A DNA stretch of 64,000 bases from Cellulosilyticum lentocellum DSM 5427 (GTDB lineage Bacteria; Bacillota; Clostridia; Lachnospirales; Cellulosilyticaceae), in assembly GCF_000178835.2 (NCBI RefSeq), contig NC_015275.1, positions 1,509,001 to 1,573,000 of the forward strand, in the 5' to 3' direction. Both the position numbers and the translations under genes were made by a program. This document shows, piece after piece, positions 41,896 through 51,244 of the stretch. Under the pieces are notes generated by a model. It had not been told where the DNA came from, did no database searches, and was given only the letters and a program-made list of their open reading frames with translations. Position 1 is the first letter of the stretch. Each line of letters starts with the position of its first letter.

Positions 41896-42933
41896 ATGAA
41901 TCCTTTTGCAGCATATAGAGCAATTAATACTAAGATTCACGGGAAAAGAAGAGTACTTCTTAACCAAAGTGAATGGTCAAAGGCTATTGAGTACAAGAGT
42001 ATAACTCAAATGATTGACTTCCTAAAGAAAAGAGATGGTTATAAAGAGTTAATAGAAGCCCATAAGGGTGAAGAACTCCATCGTGCTGATTTAGAGATGT
42101 TATTAGACGGTTATGTTGTAAGCCAAATAGAAGGGATGCTTCACTATTTTTCAGGTAGCTATAAGGAATTTTTTAAAACTTTTCTAATGGAATATGAAAT
42201 TAGTGACCTACAGTTACTTCTTAGAATTATTTCAAGAAATGAAGATTTAGAAGAAGTTCGCCATTTATTTGTTCACTCTGAAAGATGGGGAATATCTCAG
42301 TATAATAAATTACTAGCTTGTAAAACAGTATCTCAATTTGTTGAGGCTCTAAAAGGAACAATCTATTATCAAGCTGTTAAAAATATTACTCAAGACGACA
42401 TGGATAAAAGAGAATTTCATATGGAAATGCAGCTGTATATTCTATTTTATAAAATGTTAATGGAAAGAGCTAGCAAACTAAGTAAAGCTGATGAAGCAAT
42501 AGCGAAAAAAATAATAGGTACAAAAGCTGATTTTATTAATGCCCAATGGATTTATCGAGCAGTTAAATATTACGATATTTCATCAGAAGAAATTCTTATT
42601 TACAGCTTACCTTGTGGAAACAAGTTGACTTATAAAAAGCTTAAACAATTAAGTTATGCAAAAAGTGTAGATGAGTTAAAGAAAATGATACAAGAATACC
42701 TAGACTATCCTCTATTTGAAAAAAATGAGGATGCCTTTCTTCATTGTATGGCTGATCGTTATCTATTGAAATATGTAAACAAAATAGGAAGAGAAGGCGA
42801 GAGTATTCAAGCACCTATAGCCCATATTTATACTTTACAAATAGAAGTAAATGATTTAGTTGCACTAACAGAAGGTGTGAGATATGCTTTGTTAGAAAAT
42901 GAGCTAAGGAAGTATTTAGTTCATACAATATAA
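41896..42933 (+). CDS. ntpC: V-type ATPase subunit C
   Basis: The 345-residue, all-helical protein belongs to the AC39/subunit d family, which caps the rotor ring and links it to the central stalk. The N-terminus (AYRAINTKIHGKRRVLL) and the central EYEISDLQLLLRII region are typical. It has a GGAGGG site and is followed closely by subunit I. Confidence 0.85.
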   Translation: MNPFAAYRAINTKIHGKRRVLLNQSEWSKAIEYKSITQMIDFLKKRDGYKELIEAHKGEELHRADLEMLLDGYVVSQIEGMLHYFSGSYKEFFKTFLMEYEISDLQLLLRIISRNEDLEEVRHLFVHSERWGISQYNKLLACKTVSQFVEALKGTIYYQAVKNITQDDMDKREFHMEMQLYILFYKMLMERASKLSKADEAIAKKIIGTKADFINAQWIYRAVKYYDISSEEILIYSLPCGNKLTYKKLKQLSYAKSVDELKKMIQEYLDYPLFEKNEDAFLHCMADRYLLKYVNKIGREGESIQAPIAHIYTLQIEVNDLVALTEGVRYALLENELRKYLVHTI

Positions 42934-42952
42934 TGAGTGGAGGAAGTTGCAC

Positions 42953-44926
42953 ATGGCTATTGAGAAAATGAAACTCTTAAGTCTAGTAGGCGCCCTAGAT
43001 GAAGAATATGCAATACTTCAGGAGTTAGTACTTTGTGAAAAGGTACATTTGAATTTAAGTCATAGCGAAGCTTACGATAATAATTATTTAATGCATGAAT
43101 ATGAGGCTATGATACCAGCTAGCAGTAGCGTAAAAGAAGAAAATTATGCAGAACTTGAGAGTAGTTATTATAACATTTTATCTAATTTAGAAACTATGGC
43201 TATAGATTTAGAATTACCAATGCATTTTATTAAAGAAGATATAAAGGCATATACTAGGCAACAAGCACTTGAGGATTATGAAAAAGTACAACAAAGTATT
43301 GGACCCAATATCGAGGCAATTAGTGAAAAAAGAGAACAAATGAAAACACTGGAAACACTTAATCAGAATTTAAGTTGTATTAACAGAGACATTGATTTTG
43401 CAGAGCTCAATCATTTGAATTACTTTAAATATCAAGTGGGGATGCTTTCTAGAGATAACAGATTACATATTAAGAAAAATCAAGAGAACATTAGTGCACT
43501 TATTTTTGAAATTGGAGAAATTGAGGCATCTAGAGAAGACATTTATATTATTTTTTATTTAAGGGAATTGGAAGAGGAAACAGAAAAACTACTAAAATCT
43601 TTAAACTGGAATAAGTTAGAACTTCGCCCTGGTGCAGAGGGAGAAGTAGTTGCTTGTAGAAAAGAAAATGAAAGTAAGATAGAAATTCTGAAAAAGCAAA
43701 TTGAAAGACTAGAAAAAAATATCTTTGAAAATAGAGGGGAACTTATTCTCCTTTTAAATAAAATTTATACCAGAATAAAGCTAGAGCTTAAAATTATTGA
43801 ACTAAAGAAACAAGTCTTTAGGGGAAATAATGTATTTGTACTTTCTGCTTGGATTAGATCCAAAGATTACCGCAGACTGGATGAGCGCATCGGTGATGTC
43901 ACTGATAAATATGTCATGATGGCTAAAAAACCAAGTGAGTTAGCTCAAGATGTAACACCACCAACCAAGCTTAAGAATAATTGGTTCTTTAGGCCGTTTG
44001 AACTTATTGTGCAGCTATATGGTTTACCAACATATCATGAAATAGATCCAACACCATTCCTAGCTATTACTTTTTGCCTGATGTTTGGTATTATGTTTGG
44101 TGATATTGGCCAAGGTTTTATTTACTTTCTAGCTGGCTTTTTGATTAGCAAGAAGATGGAAACAGCAGGGGGTATATTAAAGCGCTTAGGTGCAACTTCA
44201 ATGATTTTTGGATTTGTTTATGGTAGCGTTTTTGGTTTAGAACATTTGCCAGTTATTTCTGATATTGCCCTTGTCCAAGGAGGCCCTTTGAATAAAGCTA
44301 ATATTATGCCGATTTTAATTGTAGGTGTAGCTTTTGGTGTGGCAGTGCTTACTATATCTTTCTTGATGGGAATTATTAATGCTTTAAAAAGGAAAGATTT
44401 AGAGCAAGCATTTTTTGGGAAAAATGGTATTGCAGGATATATATTCTTTATAGGACTGATTTCAGTGGCGTTATGCTTAGTAAAAGTAATTCCAGTCCCA
44501 GTATATGTACCTGTATTAGTAATGCTGCTCATGTTAGTGGTTATGGTTTTCAAAGAACCACTTGCACATTTAATGGAGGGCAAACGTCCTCTCATACATG
44601 GTGATAAGGGGTCTTACTTTATTGAAAGTGGGTTTGAAGGTATAGAAACCATACTTTCAACTTTAAGTAATGCCATTTCCTTTATTCGTGTGGGTGCTTT
44701 TGCACTTAACCATGCGGGTTTATTTATGGCTTTTTCTGTTATGGCAGAAATGGTACCAGGGATTCCACTTAAGATTATTATTTTAGTACTTGGTAATGTA
44801 CTCATTTTAACGTTAGAGGGATTAGTCGTATTTATTCAAGGATTAAGACTTCAATATTATGAAATGTTTAGTAAGTACTTTGGTGGCGATGGTATAGCCT
44901 ATGAACCAATTCAATTAGAAAAATAA
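42953..44926 (+). CDS. ntpI: V-type ATPase subunit I (membrane subunit a)
   Basis: This 657-residue protein has a soluble N-terminal half with long coiled coils (about residues 95-330) and a C-terminal membrane half (about 360-650) with seven or eight helices. The region NAISFIRVGAFALNHAGL carries the conserved arginine that faces the rotor carboxylate during ion transfer. ATG 42953 is chosen over TTG 42947 because GGAGG lies at proper spacing before it. It forms the stator ion channel with the c ring encoded next. Confidence 0.93.
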   Translation: MAIEKMKLLSLVGALDEEYAILQELVLCEKVHLNLSHSEAYDNNYLMHEYEAMIPASSSVKEENYAELESSYYNILSNLETMAIDLELPMHFIKEDIKAYTRQQALEDYEKVQQSIGPNIEAISEKREQMKTLETLNQNLSCINRDIDFAELNHLNYFKYQVGMLSRDNRLHIKKNQENISALIFEIGEIEASREDIYIIFYLRELEEETEKLLKSLNWNKLELRPGAEGEVVACRKENESKIEILKKQIERLEKNIFENRGELILLLNKIYTRIKLELKIIELKKQVFRGNNVFVLSAWIRSKDYRRLDERIGDVTDKYVMMAKKPSELAQDVTPPTKLKNNWFFRPFELIVQLYGLPTYHEIDPTPFLAITFCLMFGIMFGDIGQGFIYFLAGFLISKKMETAGGILKRLGATSMIFGFVYGSVFGLEHLPVISDIALVQGGPLNKANIMPILIVGVAFGVAVLTISFLMGIINALKRKDLEQAFFGKNGIAGYIFFIGLISVALCLVKVIPVPVYVPVLVMLLMLVVMVFKEPLAHLMEGKRPLIHGDKGSYFIESGFEGIETILSTLSNAISFIRVGAFALNHAGLFMAFSVMAEMVPGIPLKIIILVLGNVLILTLEGLVVFIQGLRLQYYEMFSKYFGGDGIAYEPIQLEK

Positions 44927-44954
44927 ATGTTTTTATATGAAAGGATGAATAATA

Positions 44955-45395
44955 ATGATGCAATTAGTAATCGTTTTAGGGACAATGATAGCAGTAGGAA
45001 CAATTCTTTATGGCGTAAAGGCAATGAAGAGTAATAAAACAGGAAATTTAAGAACACAATTACTAACATCTATAGGTTTATTTTCAGCTATGGTAGTAGC
45101 TTTTGTAGTAGTAGGTGCTGATCAAGTTGTATTAGCAGCCACAGCAGAAACAGCTAATACTGCTGCAGCTACTGGACTTAGTTTAGGTGATGGTTTTAAA
45201 TATTTAGCAGCTGCTCTTAGTACAGGTCTTGCAACTATTGGTACAGGTGTTGCCGTTGGTTCAGTTGGTTCATCAGCAATTGGTGCGGTATCAGAAGATC
45301 CTACTATTTTAGGTAAAACTTTAATCTTCGTAGGTATGGCAGAAGGTATTGCTATCTACGGTATGATTATTTCTATCTTAATCTTATTTATCTAA
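44955..45395 (+). CDS. ntpK: V-type ATPase proteolipid subunit K (c ring)
   Basis: The 146-residue membrane protein has four predicted helices. The C-terminal hairpin has the Gly-rich GTGVAVGSVGSSAIGAVSEDP and the ion-binding Glu130 in GMAEGIAIYG. The N-terminal hairpin (residues 3-60) has no glycine motif and no membrane carboxylate, so there is one ion site per four helices, as in other duplicated V-type c subunits. Whether it carries sodium or protons cannot be decided here. Two hairpins follow the gene before ntpG. Confidence 0.93.
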   Translation: MMQLVIVLGTMIAVGTILYGVKAMKSNKTGNLRTQLLTSIGLFSAMVVAFVVVGADQVVLAATAETANTAAATGLSLGDGFKYLAAALSTGLATIGTGVAVGSVGSSAIGAVSEDPTILGKTLIFVGMAEGIAIYGMIISILILFI

Positions 45396-45416
45396 AAGAT
45401 ACCAATTTGAGTGTAA

Positions 45417-45470
45417 GTGACTAGCTTTATAGCTAGCCACTCCGCCAACTGGCGATATCAAATAAGGAGG
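45417..45470 (+). promoter_or_regulatory. Intercistronic hairpins between ntpK and ntpG
   Basis: Stem-loop 45417-45440 (GTG-A-CTAGCT / AGCTAG-C-CAC, loop TTAT) and a small stem 45443-45454 (CGCC-AACT-GGCG) lie downstream of the c-subunit gene. There is no T-run. The strand CCGCC (45442-45446) can also pair with GGCGG (45469-45473) in the Shine-Dalgarno region of ntpG. Confidence 0.5.
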
Positions 45471-45479
45471 CGGAAGTAA

Positions 45480-45788
45480 ATGAAATCCTTTTTAATTAGT
45501 GATAATCATGATACCTTAGTTGGAATGAGACTCGCTGGTATTGACGGCATCGTGCTTCATCAAAGAGAAGAAGTGCTAGAAAGCTTAAAAGCAGCAATGA
45601 GTAATCCTGACATAGGTATCATTATTCTTACAGAAAAAATAGTTGATTTAGCCCATGATGAAATTATGACTTATAAAATTAAGTATAAAAAACCATTAAT
45701 TATAGAAATTCCAGATAGACATGGAACGACTAGAGGCTCTGACGTTATAACAAATTACGTAAGAGAGTCTGTAGGCATTCGCATATAG
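45480..45788 (+). CDS. ntpG: V-type ATPase subunit F
   Basis: The 102-residue protein has the small alpha/beta fold of subunit F of the central rotor: it starts KSFLISDNHDTLVGMRLAGI and has DIGIIILTEKI and PLIIEIPDRHG, all family hallmarks. The ribosome binding site AAGGAGG is strong but can be sequestered by the upstream CCGCC. Confidence 0.9.
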   Translation: MKSFLISDNHDTLVGMRLAGIDGIVLHQREEVLESLKAAMSNPDIGIIILTEKIVDLAHDEIMTYKIKYKKPLIIEIPDRHGTTRGSDVITNYVRESVGIRI

Positions 45789-45799
45789 AGGTGAGAAGA

Positions 45800-46441
45800 A
45801 TGGTTACGATTGAACAAAAACTAACACTGTTTTCAAAGTTGTTACATCAAGACATCAAAGAAGAAACTGATAGAAAATTTTATGAATTAGAAAAAGAATA
45901 TGAGAAGATTAGTGCGGAAAGCAGACTGTGTACAGATAAGGAAGCTAACGAACTTATAGAACAAGCTAAGAGAAAAGCTGAGAGCAAGAAAATCGAGCTG
46001 ATTAGTAAAGGTAAATTATGTAGTAAAAAAGAAACGATGTTAACGAAAGAAAAGGTTGTAGAACGTTTTATAGCAGCTTTAGAAGAGCGAATTAAAACAT
46101 TCATTTTAACACCTGACTATAAATCTTATTTAACCAAAGTTATTTCAGGATTAGGTTCTTTAAAAGGTTATGCTAATCCATTGGTTATTTATGTAACAGA
46201 ACATGACCTTGAAACAAATCAAGAATTTATTAAAGAAGCTTTAATGAAAATTGGTATTTCTTCTAACAAGCTATCTTTTAAACAAGTGGGAGAAGAAATA
46301 TTAGGAGGACTTATTATCGAAGACCCAGCACTTAATATGCGTATCGATGAAAGTATACTTGCCATGCTTGAAGAGAATAAAGATAGCATTGTAGAGAAGA
46401 TTACATTAGCAATTGGAGAGGTAGGTGGCAAAGATGAGTAG
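45800..46441 (+). CDS. ntpE: V-type ATPase subunit E
   Basis: From ATG 45800 (GAGGTGA upstream; the frame is open from GTG 45791, which is inside that site) the protein has 213 residues. The N-terminal 90 residues are charged coiled coil and the C-terminal part is globular, ending GGLIIEDPALNMRIDESI, a conserved subunit E region. It forms the peripheral stalk with the coiled-coil subunit encoded first in the operon. It overlaps ntpA by 8 bases. Confidence 0.9.
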   Translation: MVTIEQKLTLFSKLLHQDIKEETDRKFYELEKEYEKISAESRLCTDKEANELIEQAKRKAESKKIELISKGKLCSKKETMLTKEKVVERFIAALEERIKTFILTPDYKSYLTKVISGLGSLKGYANPLVIYVTEHDLETNQEFIKEALMKIGISSNKLSFKQVGEEILGGLIIEDPALNMRIDESILAMLEENKDSIVEKITLAIGEVGGKDE

Positions 46442-48203
46442 TGGTTTTGGTATTGTAGAACTCATTAACGGCCCAGTTGTTAAAGGTACAGGTATGGCTG
46501 ACTTTAAAGTCAATGAAATGGTAACAGTAGGTGAAAGACAACTCATAGGTGAAGTTGTTTCATTACAAGAAGATATTGCAACTGTTCAAGTTTATGAAGA
46601 AACAGAAGGACTTAGTGCAGGGGAGCATATTACCTCTACAGGGGCACCACTTTCATTAAGCTTAGGACCTGGGATGCTTAGTAATATGTTTGATGGTATA
46701 CAAAGACCATTAAAAAAAATACAAGAAATTTCTGCTGACTTTATACCAGAAGGTATTGGTTTACTTTCTTTAGATGAAGAAAAACTTTGGGAAGTTAAAG
46801 TAACTGCAGAAGTAGGTATGACTTTAAGTGCTGGTATGGTCTATGCAACTGTACAAGAAACTGAGAGTATATTACACAAAATTATGGTGCCACCTTCTAT
46901 AAAGGGGACTGTTGTAACGGTTAATCCTAGTGGTGAATATAAGCTAAATGATACTATTATCGTTTTAGAACTAGCTAATGGTGAAACAATGAACTTAACA
47001 TTAGTACAAAAGTGGCCAGTAAGAAGACCAAGGCCGATTAGTAAGAGAGTACCTATTTACAAACCACTAGTAACAGGGCAGCGTGTTATTGACACCTTTT
47101 TTCCTATTGCTAAAGGTGGAACTGTAGGTCTTCCTGGTGGATTTGGTACAGGAAAAACTGTAACGCAGCATCAATTAGCAAAATGGAGCGATGCAGATAT
47201 TATCGTTTATATTGGTTGTGGAGAACGTGGTAATGAGATGACTAACGTTCTGGAAGAATTCCCAGCTCTTATTGACCCACGTACTAATCGTCCCTTAATG
47301 GAAAGAACCATATTAATTGCTAATACTTCTAACATGCCAGTTGCTGCACGTGAAGCAAGTATTTATACAGGAATTACCATGGCAGAATATTTTAGAGATA
47401 TGGGATATGATGTAGCGATTATGGCCGACTCTACTTCTAGATGGGCAGAAGCGCTTCGTGAAATATCAGGGCGTTTGGAAGAAATGCCAGCAGAAGAAGG
47501 TTATCCTGCTTATCTTCCTTCAAGACTTGCCCAGTTCTATGAAAGAGCAGGTTGTGTAGAGACTTTAGGTGGAGATGAAGCTTCAGTTACTATTATCGGT
47601 GCTGTTTCACCAGCGGGTGGAGATTTCTCAGAACCGGTAACAGAAAATACAAAACGTTTCGTAAGTGCCTTTCTTGCACTAGATAAAAAATTAGCTTATG
47701 CAAGACACTATCCTTCTATTAACTATTTAACAAGTTATAGTAGTTATGTTTCTATATTAGAGAATTGGTATAGTGAAAATGTAGCACCAGATATGCTGAG
47801 CTTGCGTGCTAAAATGGTACGTTTATTACAAGAAGAAGAAAAATTGAATGAAATTGTACAATTAGTGGGTGAAGACGTACTTCCTAATGATCAATGTCTT
47901 GTACTTGAAATTGCAAGAACGATTAAGAAAGGCTTCTTACAGCAAAATGCCCTACATAAGGATGATACTTACGTAAGTTTAGAAAAACAATATAAGATGC
48001 TACATGTTATCGATGACTTATATGAGAATGCGCTTAAATGCGTTAAAATGGGTATTCCTTTATCTACTATACGTAAGGAACAAGTTTTTGAAGATGTTGT
48101 TAAGATGAAATATGATATTCCAAATGATCATATTGAGTTATTAGATGAACTTCGAGGCCGTATTGTTAGTGACTATGATGCATTAATGAAGAAGTACCAA
48201 TAA
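46434..48203 (+). CDS. ntpA: V-type ATPase catalytic subunit A
   Basis: The 589-residue catalytic subunit has a P-loop [11 protein letters not shown] (about residue 234), the Walker B region [17 protein letters not shown], and the subunit A insertion (residues 120-190) that distinguishes it from F-type beta. ATG 46434 with AGGTGG 5 bases upstream is preferred; a GTG at 46425 is an alternative adding three residues. ATP is hydrolysed or made at its interface with subunit B. Confidence 0.96.
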   Translation: MSSGFGIVELINGPVVKGTGMADFKVNEMVTVGERQLIGEVVSLQEDIATVQVYEETEGLSAGEHITSTGAPLSLSLGPGMLSNMFDGIQRPLKKIQEISADFIPEGIGLLSLDEEKLWEVKVTAEVGMTLSAGMVYATVQETESILHKIMVPPSIKGTVVTVNPSGEYKLNDTIIVLELANGETMNLTLVQKWPVRRPRPISKRVPIYKPLVTGQRVIDTFFPIAKGGTVGLPGGFGTGKTVTQHQLAKWSDADIIVYIGCGERGNEMTNVLEEFPALIDPRTNRPLMERTILIANTSNMPVAAREASIYTGITMAEYFRDMGYDVAIMADSTSRWAEALREISGRLEEMPAEEGYPAYLPSRLAQFYERAGCVETLGGDEASVTIIGAVSPAGGDFSEPVTENTKRFVSAFLALDKKLAYARHYPSINYLTSYSSYVSILENWYSENVAPDMLSLRAKMVRLLQEEEKLNEIVQLVGEDVLPNDQCLVLEIARTIKKGFLQQNALHKDDTYVSLEKQYKMLHVIDDLYENALKCVKMGIPLSTIRKEQVFEDVVKMKYDIPNDHIELLDELRGRIVSDYDALMKKYQ

Positions 48204-48219
48204 AGGAAAGGGGAAAAAT

Positions 48220-49605
48220 ATGAGAAAAGAATACTTAAAATTAAACAAAGTAGAAGGGCCCCTCATTGTCCTTTCCAATATAGACGATGTTGCTTATGAT
48301 GAAATGGTTCATATTAAATTAGACAATGGGGAAATGAGAAAAGGTAAAGTTATTAAAGTAGAAGGTAAAACCGTTGTGGTTCAAGTTTTTGAAGGTACAG
48401 CCGGTATTTCTACAGGTAATGCTTCTGTTAAGTTTACAGGAGAGCCTTTAAAACTTCCTTTATCAAAAGAAATATTAGGACGTTCTTTTAATGGGATAGG
48501 TGAGCCTATAGATGGTGCTTATCAAATTATCTCTAAGGACAAATATAATGTTAACGGACGTCCTATTAATCCAGTAGCACGTCGTTATCCAAGAAACTTT
48601 ATTCAAACAGGTGTTTCTGCTATTGATGCATTAATGACACTTATTCGTGGTCAAAAACTACCTATTTTCTCTGGTAATGGTATTGCTCATAATGAATTAG
48701 CTGTTCAAATTGTTAAGCAAGCTAAGATTGAAGGAGCTAATGCAGATAACTTTGCTGTTGTCTTTGGTGCAATGGGTGTACGTCATGATGATGCATCTTA
48801 TTTTACACGTAGTTTTGAAGCAGCTGGGGTACTTGATCACGTTGTTATGTATCTTAATCTTGCAGATGATCCTATTACAGAAAGAATTTCTACACCACGT
48901 TGCGCATTAACTGCAGCAGAATACCTTGCATTTGAACAAGACATGCATGTATTAGTCGTATTAACAGATATGACTAGCTATAGTGAAGCACTTCGTGAAA
49001 TGTCTTCAACTCGTGGTGAGGTACCATCTCGTAAAGGTTATCCAGGTTATCTTTATAGTGACTTATCTACGATCTATGAAAGAGCAGGAATGCTAGAAGG
49101 AAAACAAGGGTCTATTACACTGATTCCTATTTTAACCATGCCAAATGATGATATTACTCATCCTATTCCGGACTTAACAGGCTTCATTACTGAAGGTCAA
49201 ATTGTATTAAACCGTGTACTTAATCAAAAAGGGATTTATCCACCGATTGATATTTTACCATCACTTTCTCGTTTAATGAAGGATGGTATCGGAGAAGATT
49301 ATACAAGAGAAGATCATGCTGCTTTATCTAACCAAATTTTCTCATCTTATTCCAAAGTGCAAGATGTACGTTCTTTAGCACAAATTATAGGAGAAGATGA
49401 TCTAGGTGATATAGATAAGCTTTATCTTACATTTGGTAGAGTTTTTGAAGAAAAATTTGTTGCCCAAGGTGCTCATGAAAATCGTACGATTATGGAAACT
49501 TTAGATTTAGGTTGGGAGATTTTATCTATATTACCAAAATCCGAGCTTGACCGTATTGAACCAGAACTTTTAGAGAAGTACTATAAAGGTGAAAAGGAGA
49601 GGTAA
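48220..49605 (+). CDS. ntpB: V-type ATPase non-catalytic subunit B
   Basis: The 461-residue protein resembles subunit A but has no P-loop; [14 protein letters not shown] occupies that position. Family motifs are [40 protein letters not shown] and [15 protein letters not shown]. It alternates with subunit A in the hexameric head. Confidence 0.96.
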   Translation: MRKEYLKLNKVEGPLIVLSNIDDVAYDEMVHIKLDNGEMRKGKVIKVEGKTVVVQVFEGTAGISTGNASVKFTGEPLKLPLSKEILGRSFNGIGEPIDGAYQIISKDKYNVNGRPINPVARRYPRNFIQTGVSAIDALMTLIRGQKLPIFSGNGIAHNELAVQIVKQAKIEGANADNFAVVFGAMGVRHDDASYFTRSFEAAGVLDHVVMYLNLADDPITERISTPRCALTAAEYLAFEQDMHVLVVLTDMTSYSEALREMSSTRGEVPSRKGYPGYLYSDLSTIYERAGMLEGKQGSITLIPILTMPNDDITHPIPDLTGFITEGQIVLNRVLNQKGIYPPIDILPSLSRLMKDGIGEDYTREDHAALSNQIFSSYSKVQDVRSLAQIIGEDDLGDIDKLYLTFGRVFEEKFVAQGAHENRTIMETLDLGWEILSILPKSELDRIEPELLEKYYKGEKER

Positions 49606-49608
49606 GCT

Positions 49609-50226
49609 ATGGCTGTTCTCGTTGCACCTACTAAATCTAACCTTATTAAAGCTAAAGCAGCACTTGATTTATCTAATAAAGGCTTTGAGTTATTAGATAA
49701 AAAGAGAAATGTCTTAATCAAAGAAATGATGAGCCTAGTAGATCGGGCAAAAGCTATTCAAGGAAATATTTATGTTACCTTGCAAGAGGCCTATGATCAA
49801 CTTCAGAATGTCAATATTACAACAGGTATTAAGAATGTAGAAAATATTACGCGTAGTATTCCTAAGGATGAAGAATTTGATATTCTTTTAAAGAGTGTTA
49901 TGGGGGTCGATATTCCTACTATTAAGTATTCAAAGATGCCTGTAAAACCTAGTTATGGTTTTCATAACACGAATCCAGCACTAGATGCAGCAGCAGAACG
50001 TTTTAGAACTGTACGTTATATGATGTATGAATTAGCAGAAATTGATAACTCAGTTTTTAAGTTAGCTAAAGAGATTCAAAAGACTCAAAAAAGAACCAAT
50101 GCACTGCAGCATATTCAAATTCCACGTTATAAAGAACAAGTAAAATATATACAAGAAGCACTAGAAGAAAAAGAAAGAGAAGATTTCTTTAGACTTAAAC
50201 GCGTAAAGAAACGTTCAGCACAATAA
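49609..50226 (+). CDS. ntpD: V-type ATPase subunit D
   Basis: The 205-residue protein is two long antiparallel helices around a short middle segment: the N-terminal start (APTKSNLIKAKAALDLSNKG) and the C-terminal KRTNALQHIQIPRYKEQVKYI are diagnostic of the central rotor shaft. It is the last gene of the operon, followed by a terminator. Confidence 0.94.
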   Translation: MAVLVAPTKSNLIKAKAALDLSNKGFELLDKKRNVLIKEMMSLVDRAKAIQGNIYVTLQEAYDQLQNVNITTGIKNVENITRSIPKDEEFDILLKSVMGVDIPTIKYSKMPVKPSYGFHNTNPALDAAAERFRTVRYMMYELAEIDNSVFKLAKEIQKTQKRTNALQHIQIPRYKEQVKYIQEALEEKEREDFFRLKRVKKRSAQ

Positions 50227-50231
50227 ATAAG

Positions 50232-50271
50232 AAGACATAAAAATCTAATTTGGTTTTTATGTCTTTTTTGA
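50232..50271 (+). terminator. Terminator of the V-ATPase operon
   Basis: AAGACATAAAAA pairs with TTTTTATGTCTT around a 10-base loop, followed by TTTT. Confidence 0.85.
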
Positions 50272-50331
50272 TTGCCATTTTAATTGAATAAGGTAAGGAA
50301 GTTATTGGAATCTATTAGGAGAAAAATAAAC

Positions 50332-50359
50332 TTGCAAAAAAGGTAGAAAATGATATAAT
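50332..50359 (+). promoter_or_regulatory. Promoter of 6S RNA
   Basis: TTGCAA (50332-50337), 16 bases, TATAAT (50354-50359). The predicted RNA start is near 50366. Confidence 0.7.
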
Positions 50360-50365
50360 GAAGGT

Positions 50366-50603
50366 AACAAAAGACAAATTACCTGGGGTGTACGACAACC
50401 TGTTATTTTGAACCTACAAATTATGCACGGGAACTTGATTTACTTACTAGCTATGTCAGGCCACAAGATAATTCCCTTTGGGCAGTGGAAGGCAGAATAA
50501 GTAAGAAAGGTACCCACCTAGAGTAGTCTAGGGCGTCAAAATCGCAGGACCGGCATTTTGGGCATTGTATGAGCATCAACCTATAAGAGGTTGATGCTTT
50601 TTT
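50366..50603 (+). ncRNA. ssrS: 6S RNA
   Basis: The region between a strong promoter and an intrinsic terminator has no ORF. Its two ends pair as in 6S RNA: CCTGGGGTG (50382-50390) with GCATTTTGGG (50553-50562), then an internal loop (TACGACAA opposite ACCGG), then CCTGT with GCAGG, leading into a long interrupted stem with a central bubble. The TTTTGAACC segment near the 5' side is like other 6S RNAs. 6S RNA binds the housekeeping RNA polymerase by imitating an open promoter. The assignment rests on structure and recalled family features, not on a covariance search. Confidence 0.75.
50573..50603 (+). terminator. Terminator of 6S RNA
   Basis: A perfect 10-bp stem (50573-50582 with 50588-50597, loop ATAAG) is followed by six T residues. 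Confidence 0.92.
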
Positions 50604-50673
50604 GCTAATAAAAATAATGACTAAATACATAAAAATAAGAAAAACATAATACACTGAAAGAAAGGAGCAAGAT

Positions 50674-51162
50674 ATGGTTTATCGTATTAAGCAGTTTGTT
50701 TGGGCTATGGTGGCTAAGATGAGTATAGAGGAAAAAGAATTTGTAAATCATTACTTATCTGAGAAAGAAAAAGAACTCTTTTACAAGCTTAGGGTTTATG
50801 AACAAAAACATAGTTTACGCGTCGCTAATGCGTTAAAAAAAAGAGCAGGAAAAGACCAACAAGTAGAATATATACGTTTAGGGCTGCTACATGATATTGG
50901 AAAAAGTGAATATCCACTCAATCCCATAGAGAAAAGTATTATAGTCGTATTAGATCACTTAACAAAGGGAAAAATACAAAAAATGAGCCATTTGAAAATG
51001 GTGAAATGTTATTATTATCATGGGAATATAAGTTATAATCTTTTAAGTGAGGCAGGTGACTATAATCTTTTGTTCTTAGAAGCAATTAAAGATCATCATA
51101 GCGCTAAGGAGACATCTAATTCATTACTTAAAGCTTTAAAAGAATGTGATGATTTAAGTTAA
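50674..51162 (+). CDS. HD-domain phosphohydrolase
   Basis: The 162-residue protein has the HD-superfamily ligands: His in EQKHSLRVAN, the His-Asp pair in LLHDIGKSEYP and further His residues in IKDHHSAKE. It resembles the small HDIG-type metal phosphohydrolases of Firmicutes. The substrate is unknown. The AAGGAGC site is clear. It starts about 70 bases after the 6S terminator, with no strong promoter of its own visible. Confidence 0.75.
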   Translation: MVYRIKQFVWAMVAKMSIEEKEFVNHYLSEKEKELFYKLRVYEQKHSLRVANALKKRAGKDQQVEYIRLGLLHDIGKSEYPLNPIEKSIIVVLDHLTKGKIQKMSHLKMVKCYYYHGNISYNLLSEAGDYNLLFLEAIKDHHSAKETSNSLLKALKECDDLS

Positions 51163-51176
51163 TTCTTGTGAAACTA

Positions 51177-51232
51177 TTGCAAATGATTCGCAACAAAGCT
51201 ATAATGAAAATGTAAATGCAAGTTATTTGCAT
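51177..51232 (+). promoter_or_regulatory. Promoter with two palindromic Fur-type operators
   Basis: Promoter: TTGCAA (51177-51182), 17 bases, TATAAT (51200-51205). Operator 1, TTGCAAATGATTCGCAA (51177-51193), overlaps the -35 box. Operator 2, ATGCAAGTTATTTGCAT (51216-51232), lies between RNA start and ribosome binding site. Both have the 7-1-7 symmetry of Fur-family boxes, and their centres are 39 bases apart. The Fur-family protein encoded in the same operon is the likely ligand. Confidence 0.7.
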
Positions 51233-51244
51233 ATAGGAGGTCTT

